This document shows, piece by piece, positions 25,593-34,524 of a DNA stretch of 64,000 nucleotides. Position numbers and translations under genes: made by a program. The stretch comes from Pleionea mediterranea (GTDB lineage: Bacteria; Pseudomonadota; Gammaproteobacteria; Enterobacterales; Kangiellaceae). Below the pieces are notes generated by a model. It had not been told where the DNA came from, did not search any database, and saw only the letters and a program-made list of their open reading frames with translations. The DNA lies in contig NZ_QGGU01000002.1 of the NCBI RefSeq assembly GCF_003148745.1, positions 1-64,000 of the forward strand, given 5' to 3'. Position 1 is the first letter of the stretch; every line of letters starts with the position of its first letter.

Positions 25593-27500
25593 TCAATGCT
25601 TCTTAGTTTTAGCTTTGAAATGAATATCGTCTAACATAAACTCAAATGCTTTATGTTCTTTATTGGCGACCCAGGCAAGGCCGGTTACCAGTTCCCAGTT
25701 TATCGATGAATGCTGTTCAAACACAACGGATATTTGCTGACAGGTATTATCGGTAGGTGAAATGGTATAATTTATTTCTGCTGGTCTTTGCAGTCCCTGG
25801 GTGAAAACCAGTAACCGATATTGCCCTGGCGTTCCTGACACGTTAAATTCCAGTTGCTTATAGTCGGCATTTAAATCCACGGGTATTTCCATATTTTCGC
25901 TGAAGGTTAGCATAGCGCCTGCCCAGGGATACGGGAAAGACTGTCCTATAGAGCCTGTTATTAATGCGGAACCCATAGTGTCGCAGCCTATATTTTGCCA
26001 TTTAATGTTTGCCGCGGAGTTTCCCTGAAATCTATCATCACTGGTTGAAAAGAATGGGTTCGACGTTAATTGATTGGATAAGTCGTGCTTAAAATCGGCA
26101 AGCTTGGCCGGTAACTTTATGTTAGACGCTTCTGTATGGTTAACGTTTATTGGATAACCATTCTTATACACGTGCTCGATGAATTGAGTGTTGTTAATGG
26201 ATTGCATAGGGTTTTTAGAAAGCACTAAAAAATCAGCTCTAGCCCCGTCAATTAACTGGCCGCGTTTTGCCACAGGAAAGTATTTTCCGGGTAATGAAGT
26301 CGCTGCTTTCAGGATGGATAATACAGGCATCCCGGCTTGTTGGAGTAACTGCATTTCATTATGGATACTGACGCCGTGTGCAGTACCTGGATTAGGAGCA
26401 TCGGTACCTACTAAAATATCAATGCCAGCTTGATGCATTAACTGAACATTTTTTTGAGCAATATTAAGCGCATTTTTTGATGGAGTATGGGCATCGAAAG
26501 ATTGTTCCAGTTGATTAATGATTGCTGGGGTTAATCGATCCTGTAATGGACTATTCGATAGAATAAAGTTGGTTCCGGCTTTTCCGAACATGGATGAAAT
26601 AACCGAAAGTGTTGGAATAACAAAGGTATTTTTCTGCTTCATTAATAACAGAAGATCATTGCTTATCAATTGATCATGAAACACATGAACCAGCCCATCG
26701 GCGCCGGCAGAAACCGCATGGTATGCCGACTCATAATCAGACGTATGCACCACCGCCATCACGTTCATTTGATGAGCGGCTTTAACTAATGCATTTAGAG
26801 TGTCTCGGCTTATTGATGTAAAGGGTGTTTTTTTATTGGCTTGTATGTAAACAATCTTTATGTAATCGGAACCTTCAGCCAGACGCTGTTTAACAAATTC
26901 AAGCGCCTGTTCGGGTGAGTCGATGGTTGGAATGTTAATGCCATATTCGGTGCCATGCCCGCCTTCGCTTGTTGCCAGAATACCGGAAGAAAAAATATCG
27001 GCCTGCTGTCGATCAGCAACATCGGACTGTTGTTGTTTGGCCTGGGTAACAAATGTTGGCTGGGTGAACATATCGAGCTCGGTGGTTACGCCAAATCTTA
27101 CTGCTTGTTGTAATGCAGAGCCCCAGGTATGGGTGTGTGCATCAATCAATCCGGGGATGATATATTTTCCAGAAAAATCAATAACGGGTAAATCGCTTAG
27201 CTCTTCTGAGAAATCGGAAGAAAAATTTACCCGACCATCAATGACGATAAGTGGTGAGTCGTGATGCCACGTATCACCATCAAACCAACTGGCCCCTTTA
27301 ATGATCAATTGATGGTTAATTTTTTTTTCATTAAGACTTAACTGGCTGTCATCTGACTTATTGTTGGATAAACGGTTTTGTTTGGATATAACTTGTTTGT
27401 TCAAAGCATCTGTAGATGACACATCGGGAGGCGTTGGTAGCGCCAGCAGAAGGCCAACAATGATTAATATAAAAGCGGCCATAGCAATTAATCCTTTCAT
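25593..27500 (-). CDS. Periplasmic amidohydrolase fused to a CIA30-like domain
   Basis: The 635-residue protein has an N-terminal membrane anchor or signal (about 1-22). A metal-dependent amidohydrolase (about 60-450) follows with His 122 and His 124 (IDAHTHTW), a likely carboxylated Lys 215 (SDYIKIVY), His 252, His 272 and Asp 367 (VGTDAPNPG). These are the ligands of the imidazolonepropionase/prolidase-like group. The last part (about 470-633) contains FSTSDDRFQGNSAANIKW, AGAML.FS and a final FMLDDIHF, resembling CIA30 (NDUFAF1-like) beta-sandwich domains. The substrate is unknown. It is embedded between ABC exporter genes and a two-component system, so its activity is likely linked to the exported compound. 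Confidence 0.75.
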   Translation of the reverse strand: MKGLIAMAAFILIIVGLLLALPTPPDVSSTDALNKQVISKQNRLSNNKSDDSQLSLNEKKINHQLIIKGASWFDGDTWHHDSPLIVIDGRVNFSSDFSEELSDLPVIDFSGKYIIPGLIDAHTHTWGSALQQAVRFGVTTELDMFTQPTFVTQAKQQQSDVADRQQADIFSSGILATSEGGHGTEYGINIPTIDSPEQALEFVKQRLAEGSDYIKIVYIQANKKTPFTSISRDTLNALVKAAHQMNVMAVVHTSDYESAYHAVSAGADGLVHVFHDQLISNDLLLLMKQKNTFVIPTLSVISSMFGKAGTNFILSNSPLQDRLTPAIINQLEQSFDAHTPSKNALNIAQKNVQLMHQAGIDILVGTDAPNPGTAHGVSIHNEMQLLQQAGMPVLSILKAATSLPGKYFPVAKRGQLIDGARADFLVLSKNPMQSINNTQFIEHVYKNGYPINVNHTEASNIKLPAKLADFKHDLSNQLTSNPFFSTSDDRFQGNSAANIKWQNIGCDTMGSALITGSIGQSFPYPWAGAMLTFSENMEIPVDLNADYKQLEFNVSGTPGQYRLLVFTQGLQRPAEINYTISPTDNTCQQISVVFEQHSSINWELVTGLAWVANKEHKAFEFMLDDIHFKAKTKKH

Positions 27501-27512
27501 GATATTACCTCG

Positions 27513-28295
27513 TTATTTTTCTGCCTGATGGCGAAATGCGCGAGTCGCCAAAAATAAGAAAATCACTGTCATCACAAGTAAAATCGTCAAGTGCCAGAGT
27601 ACACCGATTCCAGAGTCAAGACCTTGGATCGCCAGGGTTAACTGTGCCAAATGAAATGCCGGAAACATCCAGGCAGTGTTCTGCATTATTTCAGGAAATA
27701 ATTGAATTGGTAGCCAGAGCCCAGATAAAAAAGCCATTGGTAAATAGATTAAATTGACGATAGCCGGTGCCGCCTGAGATTTGGCTAACAGCCCGAACCA
27801 TAAGCCTAGTGCACAAAAAGGTAGCATGCCGGCTAACAAAACCGTCATAGTGAGCAGCCATTGCCAAGTGTGCATAGCAACATCACCAAATATAGCGCCT
27901 AATAAAAATAACCCCAGGATGATTAAAACACCAAAAACCATTGCACTTAAAATGCGGGCAATGAAGTAGGCAGAGATTGGCATGGGGCTGCACTGTTTCA
28001 TGGCTAACCAGCCCTGATCCTTTTCAATTGAAACACCCACACCAAATGAAAAAAGTGCAGGACCAATAACACCAAATACGCCATAAGTTGCCATTAAATA
28101 ACTGGGCATCTGACCGTTCATTGCCGATTGATTAAATATCAGGCCAAAGAAAATATAAAACATCAATGGAAATAGTAGGCTGGGAATGGCAAACGCAGGC
28201 ATTCGCATGGCTTTCAAAAATTCTGCACGGGTTTCATAGTAATAAATACCGAAAAGATGAGTTTTACTTGTGTAAAGTGCGCTATCCGTTTTCAT
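27513..28295 (-). CDS. ABC-2 type transporter permease
   Basis: The 260-residue membrane protein has about six transmembrane segments in the ABC-2 layout. The cytoplasmic N-terminal helix contains YYETRAEFLKAMRMPAF, and the central region has the usual conserved stretch around VIGPALFSFGVGVSIEKDQGW. The last segments read FLSGLWLPIQLFPE and beyond. It pairs with the ATPase gene, which it overlaps by 4 bases. The complex probably exports a small lipophilic or peptide-like molecule. Confidence 0.88.
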   Translation of the reverse strand: MKTDSALYTSKTHLFGIYYYETRAEFLKAMRMPAFAIPSLLFPLMFYIFFGLIFNQSAMNGQMPSYLMATYGVFGVIGPALFSFGVGVSIEKDQGWLAMKQCSPMPISAYFIARILSAMVFGVLIILGLFLLGAIFGDVAMHTWQWLLTMTVLLAGMLPFCALGLWFGLLAKSQAAPAIVNLIYLPMAFLSGLWLPIQLFPEIMQNTAWMFPAFHLAQLTLAIQGLDSGIGVLWHLTILLVMTVIFLFLATRAFRHQAEK

Positions 28296-29215
28296 GCAGC
28301 ATACTCCTGTGTAGTGGGATTATTATTCGACAAAGATAAAAGTGCATCTTCAAGCGAAACCTGCTCAACTGATAAATCACGGATTTTGAATTGTTGAGTA
28401 AATAGATCTTTAAGAGTTTCTTCGGCATTGCTGGAAAACAGTTCAGTAAAGTCACCTCGGTGCTGAATTTGAGTGACAAAACTTAACGCTTTAAAATGGC
28501 AATCAGCCATGGCTGTTTTAAAGCGAATTCGCTTACCACCAAGTTGACTTTTTATTGTTTCACTTCGTCCCTGTTTGATAATTTTTCCATTGTTTAATAG
28601 CAATATTCTATCGGCCAGTGCATCGGCTTCTTCCAGATAGTGGGTCGTCAGTAAAATACTGGTTCCTTCTGCTTTTAATTGACGGATACATTGCCAAAAA
28701 TCGCGTCTGGCTTCTACATCAAGACCCACGGTTGGCTCATCAAGAAAAACAATTTTAGGTTGGCCACAAATCGCTAAAGCAAAAAACAGTCGCTGTTTTT
28801 GTCCGCCGGATAGTGTGTAAAATTTTCTGTGTTGTAAATCGGATAATTTAACAATACTTAGGATTTCTTTAAGCGAAAGAGGAGCCGGATAATAGCGTCG
28901 ATACAGTTCTATGTGCTCCTTAACAGTAAGATTGCCGGGCATTTGTGCGGATTGTAAGATGACACCAATGTTTTGTCGCGCCGCTAAACTTCCAGGAGTG
29001 TGACCTGCAATCGACAGTTCGCCAGAGTCGGGTGTAAGTTGACCTAATAGATGGCTGATTAAGGTTGTTTTGCCAGCCCCATTGGCACCAAGAAGAGCCA
29101 CTACCTCACCGCGAAAAACTTCAAGTGAAACGCCGTCTAAGGCTTTAATGTTAGAAAACTTTTTTTCTATATTACAGGCTTTAATAATTGGATGAGTGCT
29201 GTCTTGAACAGTCAT
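28292..29215 (-). CDS. ABC-2 exporter ATPase subunit
   Basis: The 307-residue protein has Walker A GANGAGKTT, the Q-loop around GVILQSAQMPGNLT, signature LSGGQKQR, Walker B IVFLDEPTVGLD and the switch His in LLTTHYLEEADALADR. The C-terminal 80 residues form the extension usual in drug and antibiotic exporter ATPases of the CcmA/DrrA group. It is the first gene of the operon; an AAGGTGG ribosome binding site precedes ATG 29215. Confidence 0.93.
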   Translation of the reverse strand: MTVQDSTHPIIKACNIEKKFSNIKALDGVSLEVFRGEVVALLGANGAGKTTLISHLLGQLTPDSGELSIAGHTPGSLAARQNIGVILQSAQMPGNLTVKEHIELYRRYYPAPLSLKEILSIVKLSDLQHRKFYTLSGGQKQRLFFALAICGQPKIVFLDEPTVGLDVEARRDFWQCIRQLKAEGTSILLTTHYLEEADALADRILLLNNGKIIKQGRSETIKSQLGGKRIRFKTAMADCHFKALSFVTQIQHRGDFTELFSSNAEETLKDLFTQQFKIRDLSVEQVSLEDALLSLSNNNPTTQEYAA

Positions 29216-29290
29216 TATCTACCACCTTTTTATCGGAACGGTTTCGTTTTGTGTTGCATCAGTATCGCCAATGCCCGATTTAAAAAGTAG

Positions 29291-29326
29291 AAAGTATTGT
29301 CACTAATATTTGATGACAATTGTCAT
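29291..29326 (-). promoter_or_regulatory. Putative promoter and operator of the ABC/DesKR operon
   Basis: On the minus strand TTGTCA (29319-29314) and TACTTT (29296-29291), 17 bases apart, make a plausible sigma-70 promoter about 70 bases before the ATPase start. A perfect 14-base palindrome, ATGACAATTGTCAT (29313-29326), overlaps the -35 box. A further half-site-like TGACAAT lies within the spacer. This is a candidate binding site for the operon's own response regulator. Confidence 0.4.
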
Positions 29327-29342
29327 ATTGAAAGGAAGATAA

Positions 29343-29365
29343 AGCTCTGTCGGAGAGACAGAGCT
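29343..29365 (-). terminator. Hairpin after dsbD, probable terminator
   Basis: AGCTCTGTC (29343-29351) and GACAGAGCT (29357-29365) form a perfect 9-bp stem with a 5-base loop. On the minus strand a TTTATCTTCC stretch follows, moderately T-rich. It lies about 50 bases after the dsbD stop codon. Confidence 0.6.
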
Positions 29366-29416
29366 GGAAAGTTATTTTAAACAGATAGTTGTTTTTGGGT
29401 TACTGTAGCTAGACCG

Positions 29417-31408
29417 TTAATCACCAATAGCGGCATCAATTCGTGTGGCAAAGGTTTCTGCGTCTTCAAACCCTTCGGCACGCAGGCTGGTTATTTCGTT
29501 GCCATTACGGTCAAAAAATAATATCGACGGCAAGCCAAAAATTTTAAAGCGTTCCATCAGGGCGCGATCATCGGCATCGCCTTCGGTTACGTCGGCTTGC
29601 AGTAAAATGGTATTGGCAAGCGCCTGCTGTACTTTGGGATGAGGGAAGGTCAGCTCGGCAAACTCGTAACAGGCCGCACAATATTCAGCAAAAAAATCCA
29701 GCATCACGGTTTTGTTTTCTGCCTTTGCCTGTGCCAGATATTTATCCAGATCATCAGTGGTTTTGATAAGTATAAAGCCGTCGTGGATGGAGGCATTTTG
29801 TTGTTGCTCAGTCGTATTAGCAACACGGTTGCCAGTCAAAGCCGGTTGCGAATGTGATTGTGTTGAAGCTAAGGGCTTCATTAACGACTGACTGCCCTGA
29901 GCGGCGCCAATGATTAACACCACACCGTAAACCATCAAACCAATGGCGACGCCTTTCCAAAGTGTAGGCCAGCCTGCTTCAACTTGCCTTAACGCGCCCA
30001 TATAGGTGGCACTGATAATTGCCAGCAAACCCCATAACACCAGATTTATTTGACCCGGGATCAAATGCTTTGTGATGTAAAGTGCGACGACTATCATCAG
30101 CACACCAAACACGGCTTTTACTGCATTCATCCAGTTACCAGCTTTGGGCATTAATTTTCCGCCGCCGACACCAATCATAATCAGCGGTATACCCATGCCC
30201 ACTGCCAGGCCATAAAGGTAGATGGCGCCTGTTACCGAGTCGCCAACCTGGCTTATCCAGGTAAGTACCGCAATTAATGGAATAGTGACGCACGGGGAAA
30301 CCACCGTGCCGGATATTGCACCCATAATGCCTGCGCCAATATAGGTTCCGCTCTGTTGTTTTTGACTGACCTGATTCAGTTTATTTTGAACCGAAGTCGG
30401 TAGCTGAATTTCGTAAAAGCCAAACATACCGAGAGAGAGCAATAAAAACACAACGGCAGCGCCAATAACAAACGGCGGTGATTGCAGAGTGGCTGTTGCA
30501 CTGGCTCCGACACCAGCAACAATAAAGCCGATGATCACATAAGGGATCGCCATCGCTTGCGTATAAGTGAGTGATAAAAAGAAAGCTTTAGAGGTGGTAA
30601 TGTTTTTGCCCTGTCCGGCAATAATGCTGGAAATAATCGGCATCATTGGAAAAACACAGGGCGTAAACGCCAATCCAATGCCGAGCAAGACGAGTGAGAA
30701 AAAGCCAATGATGACGGAAGAGTCATTCAGCGTATTAATGATTTTATCTTTTTCCGAAACAAAGGCTTGTTTGTCTTGTGTCGCCTCTGCGTCAGTTTCG
30801 GGTGAGCTATTTTGTTGGTTGTTGACGGTGCCGGATGATTGTTCATTAGCGGCGGAATCGGCTGATGGTTGAGAGGTTGCGCTGGCAAGCGGTGGCGCTG
30901 TCCAGCGAGCGGTTTGCGCGGCATTAACTTGTTCAAAGTCAGACTGCTGAATTTTTTCGGCGCTGCCATTATTGCGATCGATATTAAAGTAACGGCTGGT
31001 GGGCGGGTAACATAGTCCGGCGTCAGCACAGCCCTGAAATTCTATTTCAACAACAAAACTATCGTTATTGCTTTGGTAGGGCAGACTAATTTGTACCGCT
31101 TTGGTGTAGGTTTCTACCTCACCAAAATACTCATCTGTTTTCCGCTTGCCGTCTGGCAAAAAAGGCTGCTCTAAGGTTGCGTTTTTAAATGTCGCCGCAA
31201 ACCGATGTTGGTACAGATAATATTCGGGAGCTATTTTCCAGCTGGCGATCAATTCGTTATCAAAAACATCCACCGATAACTGGAATGCATCGTCTACATC
31301 GAGAAACTCATCACTTTGGCCAAACAGTTTATTAAGATCAACCGATTGTTGAGCCGGTAATGACAAGCTACTAAGCGAGAAGAGTAGAACTAAAAATAAT
31401 TGCTTCAT
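29417..31408 (-). CDS. dsbD: Thiol:disulfide interchange protein DsbD
   Basis: DsbD carries electrons from cytoplasmic thioredoxin across the inner membrane to periplasmic DsbC, DsbG and cytochrome maturation proteins. The chain has a signal peptide and then the periplasmic alpha domain with the cysteine pair in GCADAGLCYPP. An eight-segment membrane domain has its cysteines in FTPCVFPMMP and VSPCVTIPL. The C-terminal thioredoxin-like gamma domain has CAAC in FFAEYCAACYEF. All six catalytic cysteines are present. I choose ATG 31408 (663 residues), two bases after the cutA stop codon, because it begins the signal peptide MKQLFLVLLF; the open frame extends to 31432. Confidence 0.95.
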   Translation of the reverse strand: MKQLFLVLLFSLSSLSLPAQQSVDLNKLFGQSDEFLDVDDAFQLSVDVFDNELIASWKIAPEYYLYQHRFAATFKNATLEQPFLPDGKRKTDEYFGEVETYTKAVQISLPYQSNNDSFVVEIEFQGCADAGLCYPPTSRYFNIDRNNGSAEKIQQSDFEQVNAAQTARWTAPPLASATSQPSADSAANEQSSGTVNNQQNSSPETDAEATQDKQAFVSEKDKIINTLNDSSVIIGFFSLVLLGIGLAFTPCVFPMMPIISSIIAGQGKNITTSKAFFLSLTYTQAMAIPYVIIGFIVAGVGASATATLQSPPFVIGAAVVFLLLSLGMFGFYEIQLPTSVQNKLNQVSQKQQSGTYIGAGIMGAISGTVVSPCVTIPLIAVLTWISQVGDSVTGAIYLYGLAVGMGIPLIMIGVGGGKLMPKAGNWMNAVKAVFGVLMIVVALYITKHLIPGQINLVLWGLLAIISATYMGALRQVEAGWPTLWKGVAIGLMVYGVVLIIGAAQGSQSLMKPLASTQSHSQPALTGNRVANTTEQQQNASIHDGFILIKTTDDLDKYLAQAKAENKTVMLDFFAEYCAACYEFAELTFPHPKVQQALANTILLQADVTEGDADDRALMERFKIFGLPSILFFDRNGNEITSLRAEGFEDAETFATRIDAAIGD

Positions 31409-31410
31409 AA

Positions 31411-31734
31411 TTAAATTGAATCGTTTAACCATTGTAGATAATCCTGACTGCTGTCTGAAATGGGCAAGGTGATCAGTTCAGGTACATCGTAAGGGTGATG
31501 ATCAGTCAGCCACTGTTCAATCGCGTCGATTTTGTCTCGACGGGTTTTGATCAGCAACTGTTGCTCGCTGTCACACTCAACTTTTCCCTGCCATTTATAA
31601 AAAGATGTCATGGCTGGGAGCAGGTTTATGCAGGCGGCAAACTCTTGATCAATTAATCCTTTCGCCAATCGTTCACCCGTGTTGGCGTCAGGTACTGTGG
31701 TGAGTAGGACGACAAAGGCGTCGGTTTGTTGCAT
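31411..31734 (-). CDS. cutA: CutA1-type divalent cation tolerance protein
   Basis: The 107-residue protein is a complete CutA1, a trimeric ferredoxin-like fold protein linked to tolerance of copper and other divalent metals, though its molecular role is unclear. Family positions include LTTVPD, the CINLLPAMTSFYKWQGKVE segment and a late HPYDVPELITLPI. It lies immediately before dsbD, a common pairing in gammaproteobacteria. Confidence 0.95.
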   Translation of the reverse strand: MQQTDAFVVLLTTVPDANTGERLAKGLIDQEFAACINLLPAMTSFYKWQGKVECDSEQQLLIKTRRDKIDAIEQWLTDHHPYDVPELITLPISDSSQDYLQWLNDSI

Positions 31735-31820
31735 TTAATTGGCCACTTTTTTAAAACGGTACAGTGCAGACTATATCATTGAAACAATCGCTTCATTCTA
31801 ATGGCTCACATTATAACCAA

Positions 31821-33737
31821 TTAACGCGCTTCATGGGCCCAGATTAAATGCGAAGTATCGTGATTTTTGGCTTCTGACAGGGCGGCCTCGGCTCGTTTCA
31901 CCAATCGCTGAATATCAAAGTCTTTACCGAGTCTGGATAGACCCACTGACAATGAAACTTGAATACGCTGGCCCTCGTAGGCGACTGGCGTATTGGCAAA
32001 GGTTTGTGTCAGGTAACTCATTACGGATTCGGCTTCTTGATCGGCACAGTGGCTGAGTATTACACCTACGCGGTGGCTATCAAAAAAGCCAATACAATCG
32101 GTTTTTCGTAAGCGTTGTCTTAATAGTCGGGCCAATTGTTGGACGGCACGTTCACCAAAAGCGTAACCATGGGTTTGGTTGAGTTCTGGTAAGTCATTCA
32201 TCTCAATTAACGCCAGAAACATGGAGTCGTTCTGGCGCATCGCGCGCTCGGCTTCAATGGTGAGCTGTTCTTTGAGCAGCGATGACGAATTAAGTCCGGT
32301 CTGGAAATCACGGGCCAGATGAGGTTGTAAGTTACGGGAACGGCGAGCATAAAGCTCGGCGGTAAACAGCAGTTGATCTTTTTTTACCGGTTTTTCGATA
32401 AAAGCGGTGCCACCGGATGTCATGGCCTCACGTTGTTTGTCGTGATTTTCTTCGGCCGATAAAAATACAATAGGAACCGTTTGAAAGCGCTCTTGCTGAC
32501 GCAGAATGCGGGTCAGTTCAATGCCATTGCAGCCCGGCATCTGCATATCCATAAAAATAACTTCCGGATCAAAATTACTCAGCGAGTTAAGCAATTCGGT
32601 TGGCTCTATTATAATGCAGGTTTCAAAACCGGCCGTTGATAAAACTTTATCATTAAACTTTGCCTGTGCTTTGGAGTCTTCCATAACCGCGACTCGAAAC
32701 GGCTCCATTTTACTGCAGGACTCCAGTTGATCCAGTTGCTCCATCAGTTTGATGGTATCAATGGGTTCGGCAAAAAACAGGGTGGAGCCAAGCCGAATGC
32801 CCTTAAGTCGTGATTCCAGCGTATCGTGCTCCGCCAGTACTATCATATAACTGGTTTCATTCACCGGTTCGCTAATATTGTCGTCAAAATCTTCCAGTCG
32901 GGTAATCACCACTTTTTGAGAATTACCCGAAGCTTGTTCAATGGCGTTTTCTAAGGATGAATTTTCCACTTCGTAGCCAAAATCCTGCATCTGTTCTTTT
33001 AGCCGTGTATGGGCATTGGCGTCGTCAATGCACCAGTAGATGATCAGTTCGCTGCTGGATTCAAAAATCGTTGGAGCAGAGGAAACATCATCCACAATAC
33101 TGTGTTTAAACTCATATTCAGGCTCTATAACCGCTGATGTAGAGCGTTCATCAAACGCAATCGGTTGATCTTGATAGTGATCGGAAGCTGCTGTTTGGTT
33201 TGTCTGGCCTTTGCTCTCCATGTCGTCTGCTTTCGTTTCTGGTGCAGCCGAAGAGGATGCTGTTGTAGGGTCGGGTGTTTCTGTTTGGCTGCCAGAGGTG
33301 TTGTTATTTTCAGTAGCAGGCTGACTATCCGTTTCAGGCGCAGATTCAGCGAGCTGATCTGCTTCTTGTTTGCTTTCTTTGATGGCCTGGGTTGAACCTG
33401 AGTCTATTTGCCCCAATTTTAATCGTTCAGCATGACTTTGCAGTCGCTGGGTGAAACGTTTGATGAGCGGCTTTTGAGAGTCCAGGGTTTCCTCATCAAG
33501 TTGCAATTGCGACTCTATCCGCGATAACAGGTTACCAGTAGATTCCACGCCGTATTCAAAGCAGGTTTCTTTGGTTTTTCGGATTTGGCTCTGCATTGCC
33601 TTGATACGCACCGAATCAATATCGGTTTCTGTAATATCATTCAGCAGTCGGGCAAATTGCTGTAATTTGATCGGCACTCGTCGACATATGATTTTTTTAA
33701 AGTCGGCATTGGAATGTTCGGTCAATGATTCAGTCAT
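31821..33737 (-). CDS. REC-REC-GGDEF protein with degenerate catalytic site
   Basis: This 638-residue cytoplasmic protein has a helical N-terminus (about 1-110) and a Ser/Thr/Glu-rich linker (about 115-200). A receiver-like domain lacking the acceptor Asp follows (about 232-340). A second, intact receiver (about 347-465) has Asp 397 in VIFMDMQMP and Lys in FIEKPVKK. Last is a GGDEF-like domain (about 470-635). The GGDEF motif position reads FFDSHR (551-556), so cyclase activity is very unlikely, although LSVGLS and other fold positions remain. It recalls the PleD layout. A role as a phosphorylation-controlled binding or GTP-sensing protein is inferred. No cognate kinase is adjacent. Confidence 0.8.
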   Translation of the reverse strand: MTESLTEHSNADFKKIICRRVPIKLQQFARLLNDITETDIDSVRIKAMQSQIRKTKETCFEYGVESTGNLLSRIESQLQLDEETLDSQKPLIKRFTQRLQSHAERLKLGQIDSGSTQAIKESKQEADQLAESAPETDSQPATENNNTSGSQTETPDPTTASSSAAPETKADDMESKGQTNQTAASDHYQDQPIAFDERSTSAVIEPEYEFKHSIVDDVSSAPTIFESSSELIIYWCIDDANAHTRLKEQMQDFGYEVENSSLENAIEQASGNSQKVVITRLEDFDDNISEPVNETSYMIVLAEHDTLESRLKGIRLGSTLFFAEPIDTIKLMEQLDQLESCSKMEPFRVAVMEDSKAQAKFNDKVLSTAGFETCIIIEPTELLNSLSNFDPEVIFMDMQMPGCNGIELTRILRQQERFQTVPIVFLSAEENHDKQREAMTSGGTAFIEKPVKKDQLLFTAELYARRSRNLQPHLARDFQTGLNSSSLLKEQLTIEAERAMRQNDSMFLALIEMNDLPELNQTHGYAFGERAVQQLARLLRQRLRKTDCIGFFDSHRVGVILSHCADQEAESVMSYLTQTFANTPVAYEGQRIQVSLSVGLSRLGKDFDIQRLVKRAEAALSEAKNHDTSHLIWAHEAR

Positions 33738-33868
33738 ACAATATAGTCGTCTTATTTGCTCGTCATCGCAGCCGTATTTCTATAGGATCGTAGTGCCATT
33801 AGCTATCGACTGCGTCGTAAATTTGGTTTTTTATCAATATCTTTTGAATTATTAAGGTTAGTGTTTCT

Positions 33869-34372
33869 ATGCCATGGTTGCCAGTGCTTTTTATCGTCAT
33901 TCCATTTACCGAGTTAATGATACTTTTAAAGGTCGGCGCGGCGTGGGGCGTTTTTCCTACACTGGCGCTCATTATCACTACGGCGATGGTCGGTTATCAA
34001 CTATTTAAACGTCAGGGGCTCGCGACCTGGCAGCGGGTGAATCAAAAGTTATCACAAGGGGAGTTGCCGTCAAAAGAAATGGCCGATGGCATCGTTATTC
34101 TGCTGGCTGGAGCATTAATGATTACTCCCGGGCTTATTACCGACAGTATTGGTCTGTTCTGCCTTATTCCAGTCACCAGAAAGCTCATACTTACGGTCAT
34201 TATGCGACGATTTAAAGACAGAGTAACGGTATATTCTGCTCACTCATACCACACAACGAACACCTCACAGGAGTCATCAAACAATCGCCCCACGAATGAC
34301 TCGGGACGCACCTTTGAAGGTGATTATCAGGAACAAGATAAGCCTTCATCCGGTCGACTGGACGACAAATAA
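33869..34372 (+). CDS. fxsA: FxsA family membrane protein
   Basis: The 167-residue inner-membrane protein matches FxsA, which in E. coli relieves F-plasmid exclusion of phage T7 when overproduced; the normal role is unknown. It has several hydrophobic segments: about 2-22, 28-45 and a hairpin at 75-105 containing GALMITPGLITDSIGL. The motif VGAAWG and YQLFKRQGLATW are typical. The C-terminal 45 residues are polar and divergent. It sits just before groES, as in many gammaproteobacteria. Confidence 0.9.
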   Translation: MPWLPVLFIVIPFTELMILLKVGAAWGVFPTLALIITTAMVGYQLFKRQGLATWQRVNQKLSQGELPSKEMADGIVILLAGALMITPGLITDSIGLFCLIPVTRKLILTVIMRRFKDRVTVYSAHSYHTTNTSQESSNNRPTNDSGRTFEGDYQEQDKPSSGRLDDK

Positions 34373-34435
34373 TTGCCTTGGCTCTTTTCTGAACAAAATT
34401 CTGCCAGAAATTTTTAAATTTTTAGCGTTTTATGG

Positions 34436-34463
34436 GTTGAGTGCTAAAAAATTGCCCCCATAT
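34436..34463 (+). promoter_or_regulatory. Sigma-32-type heat-shock promoter of groES-groEL
   Basis: GTTGAGT (34436-34442) and CCCCCATAT (34455-34463), 12 bases apart, fit the RpoH consensus (CTTGAAA and CCCCATNT). The grpE and dnaK upstream regions have the same pattern and spacing. Part of it, GAGTGCTAA (34439-34447), also equals one arm of the CIRCE operator, but the other arm is poor (TTAGC only, at 34422). Confidence 0.7.
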
Positions 34464-34524
34464 ATTCCGCCATCACAATAATTAGTTCTTTTATCAACCA
34501 ACATTTATTAGGAGAGATGAGTCA

